Assembly (NCBI GenBank): GCA_030037635.1
Contig: JASHQH010000095.1
Coordinates: forward strand, 1 to 36,956
Length of the DNA: 36,956 bases
Direction of reading: 5' to 3'
Origin: Acidobacteriaceae bacterium
GTDB lineage: Bacteria > Acidobacteriota > Terriglobia > Terriglobales > Acidobacteriaceae
The notes beneath the pieces were generated by a model. It was not told the DNA's origin. It saw only the letters and a list, made by a program, of their open reading frames with translations, and did not search any database. Both the position numbers and the translations under genes were made by a program. This document shows, one piece after another, positions 1 to 7,436 of this stretch; the first letter of the stretch is position 1; each line of letters starts with the position of its first letter.

Positions 1-50
1 TTCGCTATCGCGATTCCTGAGTTGCTGTGTCCGAAGCCACAATCTGCCGC

Positions 51-854
51 CTAGAGGAGCACCGAATCTTTGGTCTCACACTTTGGAGCCAGAAGCGCCC
101 TTGTCAGAGCCAACAGAGACGGCAGTCCCATCGTGAAAACTGCCACCATTTGCAAGGCGACAAAGCGGTTGTATGTTACGTAGCGCGCGGCGAAAAGCGC
201 GTAAACAATCACGGGCAGTAGCTGGAACCAGCGTTCCTTCGCGTCGTTGCCGTCCGGTGTTTTCCATAGGAAGGCCGCGATCAGGTAAACAAGAAACGTC
301 GTCATCAGCCAGCCCGGGTAGTTATGACGGGGCACACCGTAGTAGGCTCCGCCGTTCTCCCACACCCAGTTGCCGCCCGCGGCCATCCCGGGATCCATCA
401 CCACATCCCACGCGGTCATCGTAACTGCGGCAACCGCTGCCTGCAGCACAATTCCCAACGCCGACCGCCTGTTCAATCCCTGCATCAGGACCCGCGCCAC
501 CATCCAGGATGGGTATATCATCATGAACCAGCCCAGCGGAATCAGCACGGGAACATGGCCCAGCTTCGGCCCCAGCAAATCGCTGTAGTGATAGGCGCCA
601 AAGACCCATCCAGTCCGCACCCCGACCTCCTCCATCACATACGTCACAATTGCGGACTCAAAGAAGAAGATCGCCGTCCGCTTCGCGCCCTCCAGCGCCG
701 CGCAGTGTAAGACGGAGAAAAGCACAAAGACCAGCGTGAAAAGGATATTTCCGCCACCCGGCAGCTTGACCCATGGGTGCACGGCTTCAGCAACGATCAG
801 GTAACTGATGGCTGCAAACAGCAACCACACGATTCCCTTCAGTGATCGCAACAT
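51..854 (-). CDS. carotenoid biosynthesis protein, CruF/DUF422 family
   Basis: Predicted multi-pass membrane protein of 267 residues. The family includes CruF-type carotenoid 1',2'-hydratases and related carotenoid-modifying proteins that act in the cytoplasmic membrane. Visible are several hydrophobic segments and polar patches typical of the family: an EEVGVRTGWVFGAYHYS stretch near residue 80, a PVLIPLGWFMMIYPSW segment near 105, and AWDVVMDPGMAAGGNW near 150 with conserved Asp residues. A GTG codon lies 9 nt upstream in frame at 863. ATG 854 was chosen because GAGAG sits just 5' of it, but the choice is not firm. The gene is divergent from the microcompartment operon and has no visible functional link with it. 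No other carotenoid gene is in the window, so the exact substrate cannot be assigned. Confidence 0.8.
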   Translation of the reverse strand: MLRSLKGIVWLLFAAISYLIVAEAVHPWVKLPGGGNILFTLVFVLFSVLHCAALEGAKRTAIFFFESAIVTYVMEEVGVRTGWVFGAYHYSDLLGPKLGHVPVLIPLGWFMMIYPSWMVARVLMQGLNRRSALGIVLQAAVAAVTMTAWDVVMDPGMAAGGNWVWENGGAYYGVPRHNYPGWLMTTFLVYLIAAFLWKTPDGNDAKERWFQLLPVIVYALFAARYVTYNRFVALQMVAVFTMGLPSLLALTRALLAPKCETKDSVLL

Positions 855-1043
855 GTCTCTCACTATATCTATCGCCGTTCCAACACGGCTGGAGATGGAA
901 ACTTGCCTTATGAGTTTGACTGCCGCGGGAAAACCCGCGCCTCCGGCGCCGACAATGCCCAGCTCCTCGATATCGGGCTCAGAGAGATTCGACCGATGGG
1001 TCCTGCCTCGAAAATGCCAGATTATGGCTTAATCCTGTAAATA

Positions 1044-1123
1044 TCAATCAAAATCATCCATCTTTTACGATTGACTTGGCTCTATGTAATGCTATATCAT
1101 CCAAATTCAATCAAAAACGTCCA
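1044..1123 (+). promoter_or_regulatory. candidate DeoR operator array upstream of BMC operon
   Basis: Two 17-nt direct repeats start at 1044 and 1107 and match at 15 of 17 positions (TCAATCAAAATCATCCA and TCAATCAAAAACGTCCA). Their spacing of 63 bp equals six helical turns. The first repeat is also half of an inverted repeat: TCAATC at 1044-1049 and GATTGA at 1069-1074. A third partial copy, ATCATCCA, lies at 1096-1103. The array straddles the likely promoter, as expected for a repressor that binds several sites or loops DNA. The DeoR-family gene at the end of this operon is the obvious candidate ligand, but that link is inferred. Confidence 0.6.
1071..1098 (+). promoter_or_regulatory. sigma70-like promoter for the BMC operon
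   Basis: A TTGACT -35 box (1071-1076), a 16-nt spacer and a TATATC -10 box (1093-1098) preceded by TG at -14/-15 give an extended -10 promoter. The -35 box overlaps the GATTGA half site and the -10 box overlaps ATCATCCA, so bound repressor would block polymerase. Transcription would start near 1105. Confidence 0.55.
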
Positions 1124-1158
1124 CAAATGACAGTCTTCATTCACGTACCAGGGTGGTT

Positions 1159-1833
1159 ATGGCAAGCGCAGCGAATCCGGTGATTGACAGGGCCACAGTG
1201 GAGCGTATCGTGCGCCAGGCAGCGCTGGAGTTCCTCGGCCGTGGCGACAGGGGTAGGACGCCGGAGCTTGTAGTTCAGGCCTCATCACGCCACATGCATG
1301 TGTGCCGCGAAGATATGGACGTGCTGTTCGGCCCCGGCTCTGAACTTACCGTAGAGCGCCCGCTCTACCACGAAGGCTTTTACGCGGCCAGGGAGACGGT
1401 GACCATTGTGGGGCCGCGCAGCCGCATCATTTCGAACCTGCGCATTCTAGGGCCGATGCGGAAGCAGTCGCAGGTAGAACTGGCCTTTTCCGATGCCATG
1501 ATGCTGGGCCTCAACGATCTCCCCGTCCGGCTATCGGGCGACCTGAAGGGCACGCCGGGCGCGGTCGTTATCGGTCCCAAGGGCGTGGTGGAGCTGAAGG
1601 AGGGCCTGATTCGCGCCGCCATCCACGCGCACATGAATCCCGAGGAGGCCGCCTACTTCGGCGTGAAGCAGGGCGACACGATGAAGCTGCGCGTCGGCGG
1701 GCCTTCGGGCGTGACGTTCAACAACGTGCACGTGCGCATCGATTCCGGCTCGCGCCTGAATGTGCACATGGACACCGATGAGGCCAACGCCTGCGGCCTG
1801 CACCTGACCAAGGACGTGGAGCTGTTCAAGTAG
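1159..1833 (+). CDS. pduL: PduL-type phosphate acyltransferase (PTAC)
   Basis: Converts acyl-CoA to acyl-phosphate and free CoA inside the microcompartment, recycling the CoA used by the aldehyde dehydrogenase. The 224-residue protein has the duplicated barrel hallmarks of the family: SSRHMHVC with zinc ligands His45 and His47, IHAHMNPEEAA with His156 and His158, and HMDTDEANA with His203. Residues 8-27 (DRATVERIVRQAALEFL region) form a short amphipathic helix followed by a Gly/Arg linker. This is the usual form of an encapsulation peptide and marks it as a lumen enzyme. ATG 1159 is preferred over GTG 1153 because AGGG at 1150-1153 is correctly spaced only from the ATG. It is the first gene of the BMC operon. 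Confidence 0.93.
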   Translation: MASAANPVIDRATVERIVRQAALEFLGRGDRGRTPELVVQASSRHMHVCREDMDVLFGPGSELTVERPLYHEGFYAARETVTIVGPRSRIISNLRILGPMRKQSQVELAFSDAMMLGLNDLPVRLSGDLKGTPGAVVIGPKGVVELKEGLIRAAIHAHMNPEEAAYFGVKQGDTMKLRVGGPSGVTFNNVHVRIDSGSRLNVHMDTDEANACGLHLTKDVELFK

Positions 1834-1911
1834 AAGCGGGGAGCAAGGGAGCAAAGGGCGCAAGTCGATTAGGAATAACCGTTGGAATGCTATGCAACAG
1901 GAGAGGAAGCG

Positions 1912-2202
1912 ATGAAACAAGCGCTTGGGATGGTTGAGACAAAAGGCCTGGTCGCGTTGTTTGAGGCGACTGACGCCATGCTGAAATCGGCAAGTGTGAC
2001 TTTCGCGGGCTGGCAAACCGTGGGAGCGGGGCTGGTGACCGCATTCGTGGAAGGAGACGTGGCGGCGGTGAAGGCCGCAACGGACGCGGGCGCGGAAGCG
2101 GCGTCGCGGATTGGCGAGGTGGTAAGTGTGCAAGTCATCTCGCGGCCTCACGACGAGCTTCCGTCGTTTGTGCAGAACAGCAAAGCGGCGGCGAAGAAGT
2201 AA
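1912..2202 (+). CDS. BMC-H shell hexamer protein 1
   Basis: Single-domain shell protein of 96 residues (Pfam BMC fold) forming hexameric tiles of the microcompartment facets. It shows the canonical opening [20 protein letters not shown], the pore-loop region TVGAG near residue 41, and VQVISRPHDELP at the end, followed by a Lys/Ala-rich tail. An in-frame TTG at 1882 would add ten residues not seen in the family. ATG 1912 is chosen because AGGAGAGG ends 5 nt upstream. Closely related in sequence to BMC-H3. Confidence 0.95.
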   Translation: MKQALGMVETKGLVALFEATDAMLKSASVTFAGWQTVGAGLVTAFVEGDVAAVKAATDAGAEAASRIGEVVSVQVISRPHDELPSFVQNSKAAAKK

Positions 2203-2352
2203 AGGGTGGCTCTTAGCTTTTGGTCAGGCAACGCTGCAACGGGCGTTGGTAAAGCACCAGCGTTTCACGGAGATGGCAAATCGGGCAAATGCAGCACGAC
2301 GGAGCTAATAGCGAAAAGCTAATGGCTAATCGCTGCAATTCGAGGAGACGAA
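2203..2352 (+). repeat. 150-nt spacer with inverted repeat and heptamer repeats between BMC-H1 and BMC-H2
   Basis: No credible gene. TTAGCTTTT at 2213-2221 is an exact inverted copy of AAAAGCTAA at 2314-2322, so the spacer could fold back on itself in the mRNA. The right arm lies in a run of 7-nt units: AGCTAAT (2303), AGCGAAA (2310), AGCTAAT (2317), GGCTAAT (2324), CGCTGCA (2331). This is the longest internal gap in the operon and lies just before the BMC-H2 ribosome binding site. Confidence 0.6.
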
Positions 2353-2622
2353 ATGAGTCAAGCGATCGGGTTGATTGAGACCAGAGGGATGGTTGGGCTG
2401 GTGGAAGCGAGCGACGCGATGGTGAAAGCGGCCAGCGTGGAATTGGTGAAGACGGTGCCTATCGGCGGCGGCTACGTGACCGCGATTGTGCGCGGCGACG
2501 TGGGCTCAGTGCGTGCGGCGGTGGATGCGGGTGCGACAGCGGCCAAGGTGGTGGGCGAGTTGGTGTCGTCGCACGTGATTCCGCGGCCCCACGACTCGCT
2601 CGTGGAGCAGATGTTGAAGTAG
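2353..2622 (+). CDS. BMC-H shell hexamer protein 2
   Basis: Shell protein of 89 residues. It opens [19 protein letters not shown] and ends [18 protein letters not shown], as in other BMC-H proteins. It differs from its two paralogs in the middle: it lacks their aromatic AGW segment and has PIGGGYVT at the pore, a Gly-rich loop that in known hexamers lines a small central pore. A strong GAGGAGACGAA ribosome binding site precedes ATG 2353. Divergence at the pore suggests different metabolite selectivity from BMC-H1 and H3, which is inference. Confidence 0.95.
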   Translation: MSQAIGLIETRGMVGLVEASDAMVKAASVELVKTVPIGGGYVTAIVRGDVGSVRAAVDAGATAAKVVGELVSSHVIPRPHDSLVEQMLK

Positions 2623-2723
2623 GACGAAGCCCAACTGTCTTAAAAGGGCACGGTTTCGGCCGTGCGGCTGTCGGCTTCAAAATTCGGCGGGCTTTGGCCC
2701 CTGAGGGAATTCGGAGACGGTAC

Positions 2724-2996
2724 ATGGCGAATGAAGCAGTGGGAATGATTGAGACCAAGGGGCTGGTGGCCCTGGTGCAGGCGACTGACGCGATGCTGAA
2801 AGCGGCCAGCGTGAAGTATGCGGGCTGGAGCAAGGTGGGCAGCGGTCTGTGCTCGGTCTATGTGACCGGCGACGTGGGCAGCGTGCGCGCGGCAGTAGAC
2901 GCGGGGGCGGCGGCGGCGCGCGCAGCCGGCGAAGTGCAAAGCGTGCACGTGATCGCCCGTCCCCACGATACGCTGGGAACCGTGTTGCCGAAATAA
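2724..2996 (+). CDS. BMC-H shell hexamer protein 3
   Basis: Shell protein of 90 residues, opening [19 protein letters not shown] and ending [17 protein letters not shown]. The pore region reads WSKVGSGL. It is more like BMC-H1 than BMC-H2, sharing the YAGW/FAGW segment, so H1 and H3 look like a duplication flanking H2. An upstream in-frame ATG at 2694 would add ten residues absent from the family. ATG 2724 is used because GGAGACGG lies just before it. Confidence 0.95.
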   Translation: MANEAVGMIETKGLVALVQATDAMLKAASVKYAGWSKVGSGLCSVYVTGDVGSVRAAVDAGAAAARAAGEVQSVHVIARPHDTLGTVLPK

Positions 2997-3043
2997 GGCG
3001 GCGTGTCGATTGATGAGCGCTGCGGCGCAAAGAGGGAGCCGGC

Positions 3044-3340
3044 ATGTTCATAGCGAAAGTCATTGGCAACGTGGTCTCCACGCAGAAAATTGAAAAGTTC
3101 CGCGGCATGAAGCTGCTGCTGATCCAGCCCTACATCAACAAGGAAGGCAAGCTGGAGATTTCCGGCAGTTCCGTGGTGGCTGTGGACAGCGTGGGAGCCG
3201 GTGCGGGTGAGTGCGTGCTGTTTACGCAAGGCAGCTCCGCACGCCTCACACCCACAACCAAGGATGCGCCCGTCGACGCAGTGATCGTTGGGATCGTGGA
3301 CACCATTGAAGTAGGCGGCGCGATGGTCGCGAAGCCCTAG
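3044..3340 (+). CDS. BMC-P shell vertex protein 1 (EutN/CcmL family)
   Basis: Protein of 98 residues forming pentamers that cap the vertices of the microcompartment. Family features are MFIAKVIGNVVSTQK at the N-terminus, a GMKLLLIQP strand, the AVDSVGAGAGECVLFTQGSS loop and DAVIVGIVDTIEV at the end. It follows BMC-H3 after 47 nt and has AGAGGGAG upstream. It is the first of three BMC-P genes, the other two lying after the aldehyde dehydrogenase. Confidence 0.95.
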   Translation: MFIAKVIGNVVSTQKIEKFRGMKLLLIQPYINKEGKLEISGSSVVAVDSVGAGAGECVLFTQGSSARLTPTTKDAPVDAVIVGIVDTIEVGGAMVAKP

Positions 3341-3362
3341 AGCGGTTTCGGGAGTTTTCGAG

Positions 3363-4822
3363 ATGCAGGCACAACAGCAAGTGTCGCCGCAGATCATCGC
3401 GGAGATTGCCAGGGAAGTGGTGGCGCGCCTGCGCGTGCAGATGCAGGCCGCGCCTGCTGCGAGAGCAGCACCTCCGGCCCGCACCACGAGCGCGCGTGAC
3501 GGCGTGTTCGCCACCGTAGACGAGGCTGTAAGCGCTGCGTTCGAGACGCAGAAAAAGATTGCGGCCATGAGCCTGGCCGAGCGCGGACGCCTGACGGACA
3601 TTATTGTGCGCATCTGCAACGACCGGCGGGAAGAGCTGGGAAAGATGGAGCTTGACGAGACCAAGGTCGGCCGGCTCGATCACAAAATTTTGAAACTGAC
3701 GAACATGCGCTTCGTGCTGGGCGTGGACGCCATGCGCAGCGATGCACGCAGCGACCGCTCCGGTTTGTGCATCATCGAGCGCGCGCCGTGGGGCGTGATC
3801 GGCATGATGCTTCCCGTCACGCATTCGGTGCCTACGATGGCTTCGAATGCGATCAACATTCTGGCCGCGGGCAACACCGCTGTCTTCGGGCCGCATCCTT
3901 CAGGCGCCAAAGTGGCGCAGTACGCGCTGCAGGTGTGGAATCGCGAGTTTGAGCGCGAGCTGGGCGTAACAAATGTTCTGACCACCATCACCGAGCCCAG
4001 CATCGAAGCCGCCGACCAGATCTTCAACCATCCCAAGGTTGCGCTGTTGACGGTTACGGGCGGCTCGGCGGTGGTGAAGGCTGCAGCGCAGTCAGGCAAG
4101 CGCGTCATTGCCGGCGGCCCGGGCAATCCCCCGGTGGTGGTGGACGAGACGGCGGACCTGGATCGGGCGGCGCGCTGCATCATCGAAGGCGCGGCCTTCG
4201 ACAACAATTTGCTGTGCATCGGCGAGAAAGAAGTCTTTGTGGTGGCTTCAGTGGCAGAGGCGTTTATCGCGGCCATGAAGCGAGCCGGCGCATATCAACT
4301 GGATGCGGCAGCCATCGATCGGCTGACCAAGGCTGCGTTCACGTTTGAAGGCGGCGGAGGCGGCTGCGCCCGCGCGCATGTGAAGAAGGATCTGGTGGGC
4401 AAAGACATAGCCGTGCTTGCCAACGCTGCCGGCGTGCAGGCGCCGCCGGGAACCGATCTGCTATTTGGTGAGACCGAGGAGAACCATCCCTTCGTCGTGG
4501 AGGAGCAGATGATGCCGTTCATTCCTGTGGTGCGCGTGAGAGACGTGGATGCGGCAATTGCCGCCGCGGTGAAGGCTGAGCACGGATACCGGCACACGGC
4601 CATCATTCACACGCAAAATGTCGACACCGCGACGAGCATGGCGCGCGCCATGAACACCACGCTGTTTATTCAAAACGCAGCATCGCCCGCATCGTTGGGG
4701 TGGGCGGGCCGGGATATTTCAGCCACACTGTGGCCACGCCGACAGGTGAGGGCATCACCACCCCGATGACATTCACGCGTGAGCGGCAGATGGTGATTGG
4801 GAATGCGCTAAGAATCATTTAA
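3363..4822 (+). CDS. CoA-acylating aldehyde dehydrogenase (PduP-like), apparent frameshift near 3' end
   Basis: Oxidises an aldehyde (probably lactaldehyde) to its acyl-CoA with NAD+ in the shell lumen. Residues 6-25 form an amphipathic encapsulation-type helix (VSPQIIAEIAREVVARLRV) joined by an Ala/Pro linker to the catalytic domain. The catalytic Cys is Cys285 in DNNLLCIGEKEV; cofactor-loop and Gly-rich FEGGGGGCARA segments are present. As written, the frame ends at 4769 with an unrelated tail. The expected family C-terminus (GGPGYFSHTVATPTGEG, then TFTRERQMV) is encoded from about 4700 in the -1 frame and stops at 4820-4822. Adding one G to the run at 4697-4700 restores a 486-residue protein. 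This is a real mutation or a sequencing error; programmed shifting is less likely. Confidence 0.88.
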
Positions 4823-4868
4823 AGGCAGGGATTAGGGATTGGAAAAACGAGGGACGGACTGAAGGACC

Positions 4869-5156
4869 ATGTTTTTGGCGAGGATTGAAGGCACGGCGGT
4901 GGCGACAGTGAAGCATCCTTCGCTGGATGCGTGCCGGTTTCTTGTCGCGCGGCGCATCGAGCGCGACGGAAGCGTGGCTGAGGAGCCGAACGTGGTCGTG
5001 GATTGGCTGGGCGCCGCGCGGGGCAACACGGTGATGATCTCGACCGACGGCGATATTGCGCGCGAGAGATTCGGAAACAACACGCCGGCGCGCATGGTGG
5101 TGGTAGGGATCGTCGACGCCGTGCAGACGCCCAAAGCATCGAGGAGCGCCGCATGA
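4869..5156 (+). CDS. BMC-P shell vertex protein 2 (EutN/CcmL family)
   Basis: Vertex pentamer protein of 95 residues. It begins MFLARIEGTAVATVKHPSL and has the VVDWLGAARGNTVMISTDGD loop and ARMVVVGIVDAV final strand of the family. Its last four bases overlap the start of BMC-P3 (ATGA at 5153-5156), so the two pentamer proteins are probably translationally coupled and made in fixed ratio. The start lies 46 nt beyond the frame-corrected end of the aldehyde dehydrogenase. Confidence 0.93.
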   Translation: MFLARIEGTAVATVKHPSLDACRFLVARRIERDGSVAEEPNVVVDWLGAARGNTVMISTDGDIARERFGNNTPARMVVVGIVDAVQTPKASRSAA

Positions 5157-5455
5157 GACTGGGCATCGTTCGCGGGCACTTAACACTGACTCCGGCGGTG
5201 GAGTCGTACCACTCGAGGACGTTTGCCATTCTGGAACCGGTGACGATGCAGAATCTGCGCGCGGGGAACGGCAAGGGCGGAGGCAAGGCGCTGATCGCTG
5301 TGGACGAATTGGGCGCGGCGACGGGACAGATGGTTGCGTTTACCGAAGGGCGCGAGGCGTCGAATCCGTTCTGGCCTACGCCGGTGCCCGTGGATGCGTA
5401 CCTGGCGCTGATCGTGGACAGGATTGAGGTAACGCAAGGGCTGGATGGGATCTGA
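5153..5455 (+). CDS. BMC-P shell vertex protein 3 (EutN/CcmL family)
   Basis: Vertex pentamer protein of 100 residues: MRLGIVRGHLTLTPAVESYH, then an AVDELGAATGQMVAFTEGRE loop and YLALIVDRIEVTQ at the end. The loop between strands carries NPFWPTPVPVDAYL, longer than in the two paralogs. The start is fixed by the ATGA overlap with BMC-P2 and by GAGGAG 7 nt upstream, which lies within the preceding gene. Confidence 0.93.
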   Translation: MRLGIVRGHLTLTPAVESYHSRTFAILEPVTMQNLRAGNGKGGGKALIAVDELGAATGQMVAFTEGREASNPFWPTPVPVDAYLALIVDRIEVTQGLDGI

Positions 5456-5464
5456 GGTGCGGCA

Positions 5465-6574
5465 TTGAGGAACGCGGGGAAAAGCATCGATCTTGCAGGC
5501 CGCAGGCTGCTGGCGATGCGCGATGCGCAGGACGCGTTGGCGGCTGGCGCCACGAGCATTGTGGCCGCCGCAAATTGCGTGGTAACGCCCTCGGCCCGCG
5601 ATTTCCTGCAGCAGCACGGCATCGAGCTGGTGATGAGCGGCCGGGAAACGGGAGCCAGGACTAATGCCAATCCGGCTGCGGACGCAAGCGCGCATGAAGG
5701 CCGCACGCCGAATGCGCGCCTGTATTCCACACCCGAAGCCGAAGCCATCAAGAAGGAAATCTGCACTGTGGGCCGCAAGCTATGGTTGCGGCAGTTTGTC
5801 GACGGTAACGGCGGCAATATTACTTATCGCATTGGGCCAAACGAAGTTCTTTGCACTCCGACACTGGTGAGCAAATACGATCTGACGCCGGAGGATATCT
5901 GTCTTACCGATCTCGAAGGCAACCAGATCGCCGGCCCCAAGCCGCGTACCAGCGAGCTTCTGCTGCACCTGGAGATTTTCAAAGCGGTGCCCGAGGCGAG
6001 GGCGGCGGTGCATTGCCATCCGCCGCATGCCACGGCGTACGCAATCACCGGCCGTGTGCCGCCGAACATGATTATTCCGGAATTCGAGGTGTTTGTGGGC
6101 AAGGTTGCTATCTCGCCCTACGAAACACCGGGCACAAAGGCGTTTGCCGAGACGGTTCTGCCGTACGTGAAGGATCACAACACGGTGCTGCTGGCGAATC
6201 ACGGCATCATTTGCTGGGCCGACACCGTGACGCATGCCGAGTGGTACGCCGAGGTGCTTGAAACGTACTGCTGGACTCTGATGCTGGCTGCGCAGCTGGG
6301 TGTGCCCATCGCGCGCATTTCAGAAGAGCAAGGGACCGACCTGCTCGAGCTGAAGAAGAAGCTCGGCCTGCCGGATATTCGTTTTGATACATCGCGCATG
6401 AAGGAGTGCCAGTTATCCGATCTCGAAATTCCGAGTTCGATCGCGCTGGAGCCGACTCCATGCGATGGCTGCACCAACAATGACAACACCGTTGGCGCTC
6501 TGGGATCGCACGCGGATCTGGATGCGCTGGTCAGGTCAGTGACAGACGCGGTGATGGAAGCGATTGGGAAATAA
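5465..6574 (+). CDS. class II aldolase (fuculose/rhamnulose-phosphate type) with BMC-targeting extensions
   Basis: Zinc-dependent aldolase, likely cleaving a deoxyhexulose-1-phosphate to DHAP and lactaldehyde, which feeds the aldehyde dehydrogenase. The catalytic domain (about residues 90-310) shows GNGGNITYR, Glu164 in RTSELLLHLEIF, HCHPPHATA with His183 and His185, and His246 in LANHGIICW. The protein has 369 residues against roughly 210-270 for simple family members. An N-terminal domain of about 65 residues carries VVTPSARDFLQQHGIELV, a motif seen in other microcompartment-associated proteins. A C-terminal amphipathic helix (DLDALVRSVTDAVMEAIGK) after a Cys-containing linker resembles an encapsulation peptide. 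The start is TTG, 9 nt after the BMC-P3 stop, with GAGGTG overlapping that stop. Sugar specificity cannot be read from sequence. Confidence 0.88.
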   Translation: MRNAGKSIDLAGRRLLAMRDAQDALAAGATSIVAAANCVVTPSARDFLQQHGIELVMSGRETGARTNANPAADASAHEGRTPNARLYSTPEAEAIKKEICTVGRKLWLRQFVDGNGGNITYRIGPNEVLCTPTLVSKYDLTPEDICLTDLEGNQIAGPKPRTSELLLHLEIFKAVPEARAAVHCHPPHATAYAITGRVPPNMIIPEFEVFVGKVAISPYETPGTKAFAETVLPYVKDHNTVLLANHGIICWADTVTHAEWYAEVLETYCWTLMLAAQLGVPIARISEEQGTDLLELKKKLGLPDIRFDTSRMKECQLSDLEIPSSIALEPTPCDGCTNNDNTVGALGSHADLDALVRSVTDAVMEAIGK

Positions 6575-6641
6575 CAGGGACCGAGGAGCAGGAACACAGG
6601 ACCAGGGGCGCGGGGCGAAGTGGCTGGCGCGCCGCAGACAC

Positions 6642-7403
6642 ATGATGAAGGCAGCCGAACGGCAAATCAGAATCCGCCAGATGTTCGAGACCCGCGACTT
6701 CATCGACTCGGAGACACTTTGTCGCGAGCTGGAGGCGTCGGAGTCCAGCGTACGGCGCGATCTGGACGCCCTGGAAAACGAAGGTGTACTGAAGCGCGTG
6801 TACGGCGGTGCGGTGGGCGTGCAGCCGGCGCCCAATCGCGCCTTCGATTACGCGGCCGAGAGCGTACGCCTGAGCGGCGAAAAAGATCGCATCAGCAGAT
6901 TGACGGCGAGCCTGATCGAGGATGGGCAAACCGTGATTCTCGACGGCGGTTCCACGGTGGCTGCGGTGGCGCGCGAGTTGGCCGCAAAATCGCTGCACAT
7001 CGTCACCAACTCGCTGCCCATTGCCGAAAGCCTGGAGACGCTTCGCAACATCGAGCTGACGCTGACTGGCGGATATCTCGATCCGCGGCTGCGCGTGATG
7101 CTCGGCCCATTTTGCGAGCAGATGCTCGGCGCGATCCGCGCTGACACTGTGATCATGGGCATCGGCGGCATTACCGAGACCGGATTCAGCAACAACAACA
7201 CACTCGTAGTAGGCTCCGAGCAAAGAATGATCGAGGTTGCCAGCCGCGTCATCATCGTGGCCGACCACTCCAAGTTCGGACGCCGCGCCATGATCCCGGT
7301 GGCTCCGCTCAGCGCCGCGCACATCGTGGTATCTGATGCGGGGTTGAGCCCCGAGCACGCAGCTCTGCTGCGCCAAAGCGGCATTGAGGTTCTTCTGGCA
7401 TAA
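6642..7403 (+). CDS. DeoR-family transcriptional regulator of the BMC operon
   Basis: DNA-binding repressor of 253 residues. The N-terminal winged helix-turn-helix (residues about 5-58) has the family pattern RQIRIRQMFETRDFIDSETL, then SSVRRDLDALENEGVLKRVY. The C-terminal sugar-phosphate sensor domain shows VILDGGSTV and ADTVIMGIGGI segments. It is the last gene of the microcompartment operon, so it probably represses its own operon and responds to a phosphorylated intermediate of the same pathway. ATG 6642 is used; 6645 is an equal alternative. An upstream in-frame TTG at 6564 would overlap the aldolase and add a non-conserved Gly/Arg-rich stretch. Confidence 0.9.
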   Translation: MMKAAERQIRIRQMFETRDFIDSETLCRELEASESSVRRDLDALENEGVLKRVYGGAVGVQPAPNRAFDYAAESVRLSGEKDRISRLTASLIEDGQTVILDGGSTVAAVARELAAKSLHIVTNSLPIAESLETLRNIELTLTGGYLDPRLRVMLGPFCEQMLGAIRADTVIMGIGGITETGFSNNNTLVVGSEQRMIEVASRVIIVADHSKFGRRAMIPVAPLSAAHIVVSDAGLSPEHAALLRQSGIEVLLA

Positions 7404-7436
7404 TCGGGACGGTTGCCAAGGCCCCAAGGAACTGCC

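Larger units (their letters stand above)
855..1158. other. divergent intergenic region holding the microcompartment promoter
   Basis: This stretch of about 300 bases between the carotenoid gene and pduL has no credible gene. Its first half is GC-rich and featureless. Its second half (about 1021-1130) turns abruptly AT-rich and carries repeated TCAATCAAAA and ATCATCCA words plus a promoter-like element, listed separately. Confidence 0.7.

Noticed and set aside
4694-4712. Programmed -1 ribosomal frameshift in the aldehyde dehydrogenase
   Set aside because: The sequence around GTTGGGG is not a classical slippery heptamer and no obvious stimulatory structure was seen. A one-base deletion in a G run is simpler.
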